Positions 49,041 through 59,109 of a stretch of 64,000 bases of DNA are shown here, one piece after another. Location of the stretch: positions 9,052,001 to 9,116,000 of the forward strand of contig NC_079889.1 in assembly GCF_029227915.1 (NCBI RefSeq). The letters run 5' to 3'. The position numbers and the translations under genes are program-made. This DNA comes from Hydractinia symbiolongicarpus (Eukaryota > Cnidaria > Hydrozoa > Anthoathecata > Hydractiniidae). The stretch's first letter is position 1. Each line of letters begins with the position of its first letter. The notes beneath the pieces are model-generated. The model was not told where the DNA came from. It was given only the letters and a program-made list of their open reading frames with translations, and did not search any database.

Positions 49041-50931
49041 TGACGAAAAGATCTACAAACCCGTGGATTTTTTATGGACTGCTAACTATCCTTTATACTA
49101 ATTCTCGCGTTTTTGGCGATCAAAATAGTTTTATCGCAGATTGATTTGCTTTATACTATCTTTGATGCGTTCATAAGCAAGTTTATACTTTGTAAAGGGT
49201 ACACTTGCTAAAAAAATTAAAAAAACTGCTAGACCTGGATAATTCAGGAGTTACATTTTTATGCAAAATTCATTAATCACAATGGTGTAGCTTACAAGTG
49301 GCTGGTGCGCTTTTTCTAATCACGAGACTGTGCAAAATGAAATTGTGAAGTGGCACATAGCAAAGTCCCTTGCACAAGAAAAATACTTTCGAATAACGCT
49401 TTTCCTAATTTGATCTTTTTATTGTCAAATTTATACATAAAATTAGCTGTTAACCAAACAGAGTTGAAGGGGCTAGAATGGAATTTTACATAGAATGTTC
49501 TGATACTATATTTCCACAAAAATCGAACAAGACAAGCGATGGTATGGGACAACAATCGTAAACTGCAGTGATTATCACCAAAACTACACAACTGTTCACA
49601 GACAGGGGACAAAAGGGGACCTCGATATCGAAAAGTAGCGGTAATGAATATTCGTTGACGCAAAAACTTTCATTATTAGATGATAAAGAAAACCACATCA
49701 GTTCATGTATGCTTTGCATAATAGCTTAGACTGCAAGTATGAAGTGCTTGACGTCATACCATTCCTAAGTAAATGTAAATAACATATTTATTGACCAAGC
49801 AATTAAATATATGAATTACTGCATATTTTATTGACCACATTTTTCAGTGCCAAAAGAACATTCTAATGTTCAAAACAGTAACACAACAGTTAGTTCCTTG
49901 TCACGTAACCAGTTGTTGTGTTATTTTCCTCAAAACTGTACACTTCCGTTTATTTTCCGTTTACTTTTTCATACAGAGAGTGAAAAGTTATGCGTGACAC
50001 AGACATGAAACAAGCTAGTTCTGCTTACGGAGGACTATGTTGATTCATGCGACAAAATACGCGAAGGAATATGCTGTTTTTAAAAATCGAGAAGTTTGTA
50101 TCGTCAAAAATCCAACAGGAAAGAAATGTTGCTTGCAACTCAAATCTCTATAAAAATTGCTAGCAAAAATCGCACAAAAAGTATGACCAGTTTGAAACGC
50201 AAAAACAAAAGTTTAGGCCTAAAATTCATTAATTTTAATGTGAACACTAACGCAAGTCACGCAGTAGTTCCACAGGACTAATTTTTGAATCATATACTGT
50301 ACCGTAATATGTATGGTATTTTATAGCGTGTGACGTATGGTAGCATAGAATGGCTTAGTCGGAAGACATGTGAAGCTCAGTTTCGAATAACACAGAAATT
50401 TTCAAAGATAACTAACGAAAAAATCTGCAGTTTTTTAAATAACTTTTGAACTAGTAAAAGTTAAGTGTTTATATTTTATGTTTTTTGATGTATCTGTTCG
50501 CAATTTTTTACCAATCAAACATATTCCACAATATTAGAATATAACGACTATTTTGGCGTAGTACTGAATAAAAATTTTTGAAAAAAAAGGAATGAGTTAT
50601 TCTTGTTGATGTTGTCTTGTCGTTCCAGCAGAATTACAGAGCGCTTATAGCTTAATGATTGATATGTCGTTTGCGTATTTTAATTAGTTCTCCAACATCG
50701 TTGTCAAATGCTATCAGAAGATGGATGCTATTTGATTTTAAGCGAAAAGAGGAAGAGTTTTTATTTTATTTTAAAAGCCTTCCTGCAATAAAAATAATGA
50801 CAGTTTTTAAATATAGCTTAGGAAGTTAATTGTTTTGAAATAATGGAGGCTTTAGTGATTTAGAAGCATTTTATTTTTACCAATCATAATTTATGTGGGT
50901 TATTTAATCACTTTTAGTTTCGTACGAGTTG

Positions 50932-51009
50932 TATAAAAAGGGTAAAATGGCACGCACTAAACAGTTGGAAAGCAGAACACTACCCTGATAACAGCAGAGT
51001 AGTAGCAAG
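50932..51009 (+). promoter_or_regulatory. TATA box and noncoding first exon of gene 2
   Basis: TATAAAA at 50,932-50,938. The leader, expected from about 50,962, contains AACAGCAGAGTAGTAGCAAG and ends at GTAAGC (51,010). The next exon starts at the ATG, 51,167. Confidence 0.72.
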
Positions 51010-51166
51010 GTAAGCTTGAAATCACTTAGTGTGGTGTGCTGGCAGTGTCATATACTGACTTAGTGGGATATGTGAGAAATGAGCTATTATTACACATCAA
51101 TTAATTTATTTTTTTCTCTTTTAGTTTTTTAGCAATCTTTCCTCATTTAGTTATTTTGTTTTTTAG

Positions 51167-52355
51167 ATGAAGTTGATTCATTTGGTCCTGCTTTTTGGCT
51201 TCGTTGCCATTCTATTTGCTGGTTAGTTACTAATTTAGTGTTAACATAGCTATCACGAGTATTTTCGGTCCAACTTTGACAAAATACAAATTAATCTCAT
51301 CAATCTTTTTTAACAGAAGACAAAGCAACAATCCAAGATGAAGTCGCTGACAACGACGACTTTAAATTAGACCTTCCAACAGAGAAGAAAGCTGTTGAGC
51401 AGGATCTAGAAGAAGAGAATGTACCCGCTGAGGACAACGAAGAGGAGGATGAGGATGAGGATGGGGATGAGGAAGAGCCCGCTGATGAAGATGAAGACGA
51501 GGAAAATGAGGAAGAAAAAGATGAAACTGATGTCGCAGAACCAAGTGATGGTGTGTACCCTTTTTAGGACAATTATTCACATTTTGGATGTTTCTTGTGT
51601 AACATCTACCATTATTAGGTTACAGTCATGGCAAGGATGTATTAGGCAATTCATCCTATAATAACTCAAATCAACTAGCATTCATAGATGCCTCTAGTTT
51701 AGGTATCAGCTATGTTAAAATTAGGAAAAAATAAAAACTTTAAAAGAGTTTAAAAAAGTTAAAATATACAATAAGTGAAGCTTTTCGCCCACTAAGTACA
51801 TCATCAGACTATCAACAATTGTGAAAACAAATAATTAACTAAACACACTAACACTATTGATTCTCTGTAGTGAAAGAAGATGAAGAAGAAGTACCGGCTT
51901 TAACTGAAAACGGAGTTGCTGAAGCTGAAGACACTTCCACCGCAAAATTAGGTAAATTTTTACAAACGTTTTGCAGGTTTTACATTACTACTTGTGGCAC
52001 ATTTTTAGAATCAATTTCTACCTGATAAAATATTACATTATCTAACATTTTTTATTATTATTTAGATCCATTGAGGCGATATGTCGTTCGTAGACGATAT
52101 TACCGTCGCCGTCGATCTGTTCGTAGACGATATTACCGTCGACGTCGATCTGTCCGTATACGATTTTACCGTCGCCGTCGATCTGTACGTAGACGATTTT
52201 ACCGTCGCCGTCGATCTGTACGTAGACGATATTACCGTCGCCGTCGATCTGTCCGTATACGATTTTACCGTCGCCGTCGATTTGTCCGTAGACGGTCTTA
52301 CCGCCGCCGTCGCCGAATTGTCTATCGTAGACGATATTTACGAAAATTTGGTTAA
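51167..52355 (+). CDS. Secreted acidic/Arg-Tyr-repeat precursor, gene 2
   Basis: Four coding exons: 51,167-51,221, 51,317-51,550, 51,871-51,951 and 52,066-52,355, GT-AG throughout, all three introns in phase 1, 219 residues. Exon 1 is a signal peptide (MKLIHLVLLFGFVAILFAG). Exons 2-3 encode a pro-region dominated by Glu and Asp (NEEEDEDEDGDEEE). The last exon encodes repeats of RRRYYRRRRSV with RIRFY variants, about 54 Arg in 96 residues and no acidic residue after LDP, ending RKFG-stop. Basic cleavage sites are abundant and the final Gly suggests amidation. AATAAA follows at 52,436. This acid-then-base layout is that of cationic antimicrobial precursors; a polyanion-binding matrix peptide is an alternative. 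No named family was recognised. Confidence 0.85.
51690..51830 (-). other. Hammerhead-like degenerate core in intron of gene 2
   Basis: On the minus strand, CTGATGA (51,807-51,801) is followed by 14 nt and then GAAAA. Downstream is an A/T-rich run ending in T-rich sequence, as beside the complete hammerhead at 59.0-59.1 kb. The intervening stem pairs poorly and no cleavage-side strand was found, so this is at best a relic. The same is seen at 56,150-56,181 in the second tandem copy. Confidence 0.3.
52071..52350 (+). repeat. 33-bp coding repeat of gene 2
   Basis: About eight copies of a 33-nt unit (contains TACCGTCGCCGTCGATCTGT). The codon choice leaves a second plus-strand frame (VDDITVAVDL) and one antisense frame (QIDGDGKIVYG) open; these are treated as shadows. 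Confidence 0.92.
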
Positions 52356-53335
52356 AACCGCCATTCTTAAAAGAGCATATACCAATGTAGCTAAATATCA
52401 TGAATAATGTATAACTCTTCAAGACAACTGTTTTTAATAAATTTTCCCACGTCCCCGGCAAAAAAAACATCGGCTTGTAGAGAATATATTTGTAGTAAGA
52501 TAATCAGATTCATTCTTCAGTAACGTACAATCGCCCCTTCACAATTGCTATCCATCCCGACCAACGCACCGTCTGTAGTCAAAGTCAAAAAGCAAGTAAT
52601 AATACTCCCTCCCCTGTATTTCTAACTTTTTACTTTTGCCATCAGATATTTGTTTTGCGAAAAAAGACTAAGCAATTCCGACCGTGGAAAAATTCTTTAC
52701 CTATTTTATAAGCTGGAATTCATGAAATAGACAGCTAAGAGTAATTATTTATTGGATTGCCATATTTTCCCCAAAATCACTGTTGGACAGAACAATATTT
52801 TATCTACGATCATCTCTCTGGTCTCTGGACCTAAAAGAATGTTAATAGCTACTCATTTAAATTTAATGGTTCATAATGGCTCTAAATGCTTGTTTATAGA
52901 TTTTTGTTAAAAAAAACATACATAAAGTTCGGACAACACCAAAATCCGTTTTTATCCCAGATATTTGTCTAACTTGTAGACCATTACATTGGTTTTCGCT
53001 TTATTCCAGAGATATTGTGGAAGACATTTATTCAATTCTTGATTTTTGGGACATTCTTTGAGTTTTAATATTTTAAAAAAATATTTTTACTAATAATATG
53101 GGAAACCTATCTAAGATTACTAGAATATTCTTTCTACTAATTATAAAAATCTTATATAGTTCTCAAGAAATCCTGTTTTTTGTGGAGAATAGCGGAGTGC
53201 CTCTATCTAGCTAATGCAAAGCCTTCGAAACGAAAAGATCTGCAAACCCGTGGATTTTTTATGGACTGCTAACTATCCTTTATACTAATTCTCGCGTTTT
53301 TGGCGATCAAAATAGTTTTATCGCAGATTGATTTT

Positions 53336-53528
53336 ACTTAGTTTATAATACCAGAAAATTGTAAAATTTAAATGGAATAAATTTATGCAATCGTCATGCA
53401 ATTTACGAACATTTAAAACACAAAATAGTGTTATAGGCCATAGAGAAAAATAATAATTATATCTTTATGTGTAGCCGATATATGGCGATAAATAAAGGAC
53501 TTATCATTTGGTTGGTGTAATAACTTTT
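53336..53528. repeat. 193-bp segment present only in duplication copy 2
   Basis: In copy 1, CGCAGATTGATTT runs straight into GCTTTATACTATC. In copy 2 the segment is flanked by TTGATTT on both sides, compatible with an insertion with target duplication or with a deletion in copy 1 between short repeats. Confidence 0.75.
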
Positions 53529-55317
53529 GTTGATTTGCTTTATACTATCTTTGATGCGTTCATAAGCAAGTTTATACTTTGTAAAGGGTACACTTGCTAA
53601 AAAAATTAAAAAAACTGCTAGACCTGGATAATTCAGGAGTTAAATTTTTATGCAAAATTCATTAATTCACAAACGTGTAGCTTACAAGTGGCTGGTGCGC
53701 TTTTTCTAATCACGAGACTGTGCAAAATGAAATTGTGAAGTGGCACATAGCAAAGTCCCTTGCACAAGAAAAATACTTTCGAATAACGCTTTTCCTAATT
53801 TGATCTTTTTATTGTCAAATTTATACATAAATTAGCTGTTAACCAAACAGAGTTGAAGGGGCTAGAATGGAATTTTACATAGAATGTTCTGAAACTATAT
53901 TTCCACAAAAATCGAACAAGACAAGCGATGGTATGGGACAACAATCGTAAACTGCAGTGATTATCACCAAAACTACACAACTGTTCACAGACAGGGGACA
54001 AAAGGGGACCTCGATATCGAAAAGTAGCGGTAATGAATATTCGTTGACGCAAAAACTTTCATTATTAGATGATAAAAAAACCCACAACAGTTCATGTATG
54101 CTTTGCATAATAGCTTAGACTGCAAGTATGAAGTGCTTGACGTCATACCATTCCTAAGTAAATGCAAATAACATATTTATTGACCACGTAATTAAATATA
54201 TGAGTTACTGCATATTTTATTGACCACATTTTTCACTGCCAAAAGAACATTCTAATGTTCAAAACAGTAACACAGTTAGTTCCTTGTCACGTAACCAGTT
54301 GTTGTGTTATTTTCCTCAAAACTGTACACTTCCGTTTATTTTCCGTTTACTTTTTCATACAGAGAGTGAAAAGCTATGCGTGACACAGACATGAAACAAG
54401 CTAGTTCTGCTTACGGAGGACTATGTTGATTCATGCGACAAAATACGCGAAGGAATATGCTGTTTTTAAAAATCGAGAAGTTTGTATCGTCAAAAATCCA
54501 ACAGGAAAGAAATGTTGTTTGCAACTCAAATCTCTATAAAAATTGCTAGCAAAAATCGCACAAAAAGTATGACCAGTTTGAAACGCAAAAACAAAAGTTT
54601 AGCCCTAAAATTCATTAATTTTAATGTGAACACTAACGCCAGTCAAACGCAGTAGTTCCACAGGACTAATTTTTGAATCATATACTATACCGTAATATGT
54701 ATGCTATTTTATAGCGTGTGACATATGGTAGCATAGAATGGCTTAGTCGGAAGACATGTGAAGCTCAGTTTCGAATAACACAGAAATTTTCAAAGATAAC
54801 TAACGAAAAAATCTGCAGTTTTTTAAATAACTTTTGAACTAGTAAAAGTTAAGTGTTTATATTTTATGTTTTTTGATGTATCTGTTCGCAATTTTTTACC
54901 AAACAAACATATTCCACAATATTAGAATATAACGACTATTTTGGCGTAGTACTTGAATAAAAATTTTTGAAAAAAAAGGAATGAGTTATTCTCGTTGAGG
55001 TTGTCTTGTCGTTCGAGGAGAATTACAGAGCGCTTATAGCTTAATGATTGATATGTCGTTTGCGTATTTCAATTAGTTCTCCAACATCGTTGTCAAATGC
55101 TATCAGAAGATGGATTCTATTTGATTTTAAGCGAAAAGAGGAAGAGTTTTTATTTTATTTTAAAAGCCTTCCTGCAATAAAAATAACAGCTTTTAAATAT
55201 AGCTAGGGAAGTTAATTGTTTTGAAATAATGGATGCTTTAGTGATTTAGAAGCATTTTATTTTTACCAATCATAATTTATGTGGGTTATTTAATAACTTT
55301 TAGTTTCGTACGAGTTG

Positions 55318-55395
55318 TATAAAAAGGGTAAAATGGCACGCACTAAACAGTCGGAAAGCAGAACACTACCCTGATAACAGCAGAGTAGTAGCAAG
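55318..55395 (+). promoter_or_regulatory. TATA box and noncoding first exon of gene 3
   Basis: TATAAAA at 55,318-55,324. The same leader as in gene 2 ends at the GTAAGC donor (55,396). The next exon begins at the ATG, 55,556. Confidence 0.72.
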
Positions 55396-55555
55396 GTAAG
55401 CTTGAAATCACTTAGTGTGGTGTGCTGGCCAAGTGTCATATACTAACTTATAGTGGGATATGTGAGAAATAACTATTATTACACATCAATTAATTTATAA
55501 TTTTCTCTTTTAGTTTTTTAGCAATCTTTCTTCATTTAGTTACTTTGTTTTTTAG

Positions 55556-56729
55556 ATGAAGTTGATTCATTTGGTCCTGTTTTTTGGCTTCGTTGCCATT
55601 CTATTTGCTGGTTAGTTATTAATTTAGTGTTAACATAGCTATCACGAGTATTTTCGGTCCAACTTTGACAAAATGCAAATTAATCTCATTAATTTTTTTT
55701 AACAGAAGACAAAACAACAATCCAAGATGAAGTCGCTGACAACGACGACTTTAAATTAGACCTTCCAACAGAGAAGAAAGCTGTTGAGCAGGATCTAGAA
55801 GAAGAGAATGTACCCGCTGAGGACAACGAAGAGGAGGATGAGGATGGGGATGAGGAAGAGCCCGCTGATGAAGATGAAGACGAGGAAAATGAGGAAGAAA
55901 AAGATGAAACTGATGTCGCAGAACCAAGTGATGGTGTGTACCCTTTTCAGGACAATTTTCACATTTTGGATGTTTTTTGTGTAATATCTACCATTATTAG
56001 CTTACAGTCATGGCAAGGATGAATTAGGCAATTCATCCTATAATAACTCAAATCAACTAGCGTTCATAGATGCCTCTAGTTTAGGTATCAGCTATGTTAT
56101 AATTAGAAAAAAAAAAATTAAAAAATTTTAAGTTAAAATATACAATAAGTAAAGATTTTCGTCCAATAAGTACATCATCAGACTATCAACAATTGTGGAA
56201 ACAAATAATTAACTAAATCCACTAACATTATTGATTCTCTGTAGTGAAAGAAGATGAGGAAGAAGTACCGGCTTTAACTAAAAACGGAGTTGCTGAAGCT
56301 GAAGACACTTCCACCGCAAAATTAGGTAAATTTTTACAAACGTTTTGCAGGTTTTACATTACTACTTGTGGCACATTTTTAGAATCAATTTCTACCTGAT
56401 AAAATATTACATTATCTAACATTTTTTATTATTATTTAGATCCATTGAGGCGATATGTCGTTCGTAGACGATATTACCGTCGCCGTCGATCTGTTCGTAG
56501 ACGATATTACCGTCGACGTCGATCTGTCCGTATACGATTTTACCGTCGCCGTCGATCTGTACGTAGACGATTTTACCGTCGCCGTCGATCTGTACGTAGA
56601 CGATATTACCGTCGCCGTCGATCTGTCCGTATACGATTTTACCGTCGCCGTCGATTTGTCCGTAGACGGTCTTACCGCCGCCGTCGCCGATTTGTCTATC
56701 GTAGACGATATTTACGAAAATTTGGTTAA
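55556..56729 (+). CDS. Secreted acidic/Arg-Tyr-repeat precursor, gene 3
   Basis: Exons 55,556-55,610, 55,706-55,933, 56,245-56,325 and 56,440-56,729, 217 residues. It is the tandem twin of gene 2: same signal peptide, same splice phases and the same repeat order in the last exon. Differences are few: two residues fewer in the Glu/Asp run (one GAGGAT pair lost), Glu to Lys in LTKNG, and Ile to Phe in the RFVY segment of the last exon. It keeps the RKFG-stop end, TATA box, leader exon and AATAAA (56,810). Both copies are intact, so both are probably expressed; the function is inferred as for gene 2. Confidence 0.85.
56445..56724 (+). repeat. 33-bp coding repeat of gene 3
   Basis: Same array as in gene 2 with one visible substitution. 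The unit number is unchanged, so the array has not expanded or contracted since the duplication. Confidence 0.92.
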
Positions 56730-56980
56730 AACCGCCATTCTTAAAAGAGCATATACCAATGTAGCTAAATATCATGAATAATGTATAACTCTTCAAGACA
56801 ACTGTTTTTAATAAATTTTCCCACGTCCCCGGCAAAAAAAAACATCGGCTTGTAGAGAATATATTTGTAGTAAGATAATAAGATTCATTCTTCAGTAACG
56901 TACAATCGCCCCTTCACAATTGCTATCCATCCCGTCCAACGCACCGTCTGTAGTCAAAGTCAAAAAGCAAATAATAATAC

Positions 56981-57208
56981 CTAAAGGTAGGTTTCCATAC
57001 GAGTGCATTCTACGCAGTGCGATCTTCATTTTCTTTATTAAGAGGCAAGCATTTTTTTAACATGTTTGGAAACAAGTTGTTTGTTGCAAAATACATACAA
57101 TAATAGAAAACAGGGCGCCAGGAGATTTCAATACCAACTGTACCTAATGGAGAGTAAAGAACAAGTACCACTGGTTTAGTGCATTATTCCCTGGATTCTC
57201 TGGAATAG
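56981..57208. repeat. ~228-bp insertion in duplication copy 2
   Basis: Copy 1 reads AATAATAC directly into TCCCTCCCC. Copy 2 has a segment starting CTAAAGGTAGGTTTCCATAC and ending TCTCTGGAATAG. The start resembles the AGGTGGATTTCCA end of the MITE at 3,772, but no matching inverted end was found. Confidence 0.7.
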
Positions 57209-57834
57209 TCCCTCCCCTGTATTTCTAACTTTTTACTTTTGCCATCAGATATTTGCTTTGCGAAAAAAGACTAAGCAATTCCGACCGTGGAAAAATTCTT
57301 TACCTATTTTATAAGCTGGAATTCATGAAATAGACAGCTAAGAGAAATTATTTATTGGATTGCCACATTTTCCCCAATATCACTGTTGGACAGAACAATA
57401 TTTTATCTACGATTATCTCTCTGGTCTCTGGACCTAAAAGAATGTTAATAGCTACTCATTTAAATTTAATGGTTCATGATGGCTCTAAATGCTTGTTTAT
57501 AGATTTTTGTTAAAAAAAAAAATACATAAAGTTCGGACAACACCAAAATCCGTTTTTATCCCAGATATTTGTCTAACTTGTAGACCATTACATTGGTTTT
57601 CGCTTTATTCCAGAGATATTGTGGAAGACATTTATTCAATTCTTGATTTTTGGGACATTCTTTGAGTTTTAATATTTAAAAAAAATATTTTTGCTAATAA
57701 TATGGGAAACCTATCTAAGATTACTAGAATATTCTTTCTACTAAAAATAAAAATCTTATATTGTTCTCAAGAAATCCTGTTTTTGCGGAGAGTAGGGGAG
57801 TGCCTCTACCTAGCTAATGCAAAGCCTTCGAAAG

Positions 57835-58930
57835 ATTAATTACACCTTTTAGGGCCGCCATAAAAAATATGTTATGTTCACGTCTACAGACTGACTCGCT
57901 TGTGTAATAAAAACCCGAGTCGGCAATTCTCGAGCTCAACCGTTTGGAGTATGGTTTTGATATATATGAACAACATTTGCTAGCTATACGTATTGTACGT
58001 ATTTTTTCTGTTGTACATTAGCTATATGTATAAAAGTTTCTTAATGTTGGAGTTTTCTAAAAATTTGGTTTTTCTGAGCCTAGGGCTTCTTATAAACTGG
58101 TTTCTTATAAAAACAAACATGTACAAAAAATGAAGGTGACCGATTAATTAGACGATGCAAAGCGGATATAGCTACGATTAAATTAATTAAACGGTATTAA
58201 ACTTTTTTTAAGTTTGTTCATATATATTTGCTTAACTGCCTTAATTATATTGCAGTATTTTTTTCCCCATGTCTTTTCTGGTGCCTGCCTACTTGCCTGT
58301 AACTGCCATGCCTTGCCTAATCCTGCCTTGCTGACTCGTCTTCCTGTTTCCTTGCCTGCCTTTGCCGTGCCCTTTCCTTGCCATTGTTAACGCATTTGCC
58401 TTGGCAACCTCTCCACAATACTTTCTATATTGATAACTGATAAGGTATTTTAAATTATTTTTTTCGTACTTTTGTTCGCTGCTGTAAATACAAACTGTCA
58501 ACAAAGACAACTTACGACGCAAACTGTCAGCATCTACATTTAAAAATCATAAAATCACAAGACTAACTTTGGCTTTCTTTTCTTGATTATGTAGACTCTG
58601 ACGCTAAATTAGTTCATTCAGATCAGAAGATAACTCAACATGTTCTTAACAATGTTGAATACAGGTTGGGTTGTTAGGCAAAAATGGTAATGGTATAATA
58701 AAGTAGGTTTCCAGTTAGTCACATTTTTGCGAAGCAAAAAAAAAGCGCAGCAATTGGCTGCTCCCAGAACAGCTGGGGTTTATGGGGGCACTGTGAACCC
58801 CCATGGTGGTTGTGAGGCGCAGCCGCGAAAACTTTAGCTATTTTGAGCCTCTAAGCACTATAAACGGCCTAAATAATGTCCAAATTATCAGCTTTGTTAG
58901 AGACGTTTTTTTTACTCTTAAGTTTCGAAT
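57835..58930. other. Intergenic, with low-complexity and dispersed-repeat sequence
   Basis: A TGCC/CTTGCC-rich tract lies at about 58,283-58,385. A locally GC-rich repeat-like block at 58,735-58,845 contains TGGGGGCACTGTGAACCCCC, which can fold back. No gene seen. Confidence 0.45.
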
Positions 58931-59019
58931 AGACAGCAAAATAACAAACTATCTTGTGAAGGGTTGCCAAAAAACGTAGGAAAAATAAAAAAACAACGGT
59001 TTAAATTCATATATTTTAA

Positions 59020-59105
59020 GACTGTTTCGCCCAATATCAGGGCTCGTCAGCATGTCTAGGAAATGCCTAATAACGTAATATTAGCTATGCCAGACATGAA
59101 CAGTC
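59020..59105 (-). ncRNA. Hammerhead ribozyme (complete core and three stems)
   Basis: Reading the minus strand from 59,105: stem III strand GACUG (59,105-59,101); U (59,100) and the cleavage-site U (59,099); stem I CAUGUCU (59,098-59,092); a ~34-nt loop; AGACAUG (59,057-59,051), perfectly complementary; the invariant CUGACGA (59,050-59,044); stem II GCCC/GGGC around a 7-nt loop; GAAA (59,028-59,025); and CAGUC (59,024-59,020), which closes stem III. All conserved core positions of the family are present, with GUU as the cleavage triplet. The order (stem III open) is that of type III hammerheads. Such ribozymes occur in Penelope-like elements and retrozymes, so this is probably the end of such an element. 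Folding was done by eye. Confidence 0.82.
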
Positions 59106-59109
59106 TGCT

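Larger units (their letters stand above)
49044..53233 (+). repeat. Tandem segmental duplication, copy 1 (carries gene 2)
   Basis: The unit runs from GAAAAGATCT to CCTTCGAA and is followed immediately by a second copy. Coding and noncoding sequence is nearly identical between copies, so the duplication is recent. Confidence 0.92.
53234..57833 (+). repeat. Tandem segmental duplication, copy 2 (carries gene 3)
   Basis: Head-to-tail copy of 49,044-53,233. It differs by two larger insertions: ~193 bp at about 53,336-53,528 and ~228 bp at about 56,981-57,208. Scattered substitutions and small indels also occur. Confidence 0.92.

Noticed and set aside
49316-49719. Minus-strand frame of 115 codons, repeated at 53,795-54,108
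   Set aside because: A one-base difference in the second copy (ATAAAATTAG against ATAAATTAG) truncates it, so it is not conserved as protein; no domain.
52042-52470. Antisense QIDGDG-repeat frame, repeated at 56,416-56,835
   Set aside because: Mirror of the Arg-repeat exon; no splice or promoter context on the minus strand.
58735-58845. GC-rich fold-back block as an RNA gene
   Set aside because: Only one short inverted repeat; looks like a dispersed repeat, with no known RNA motif.
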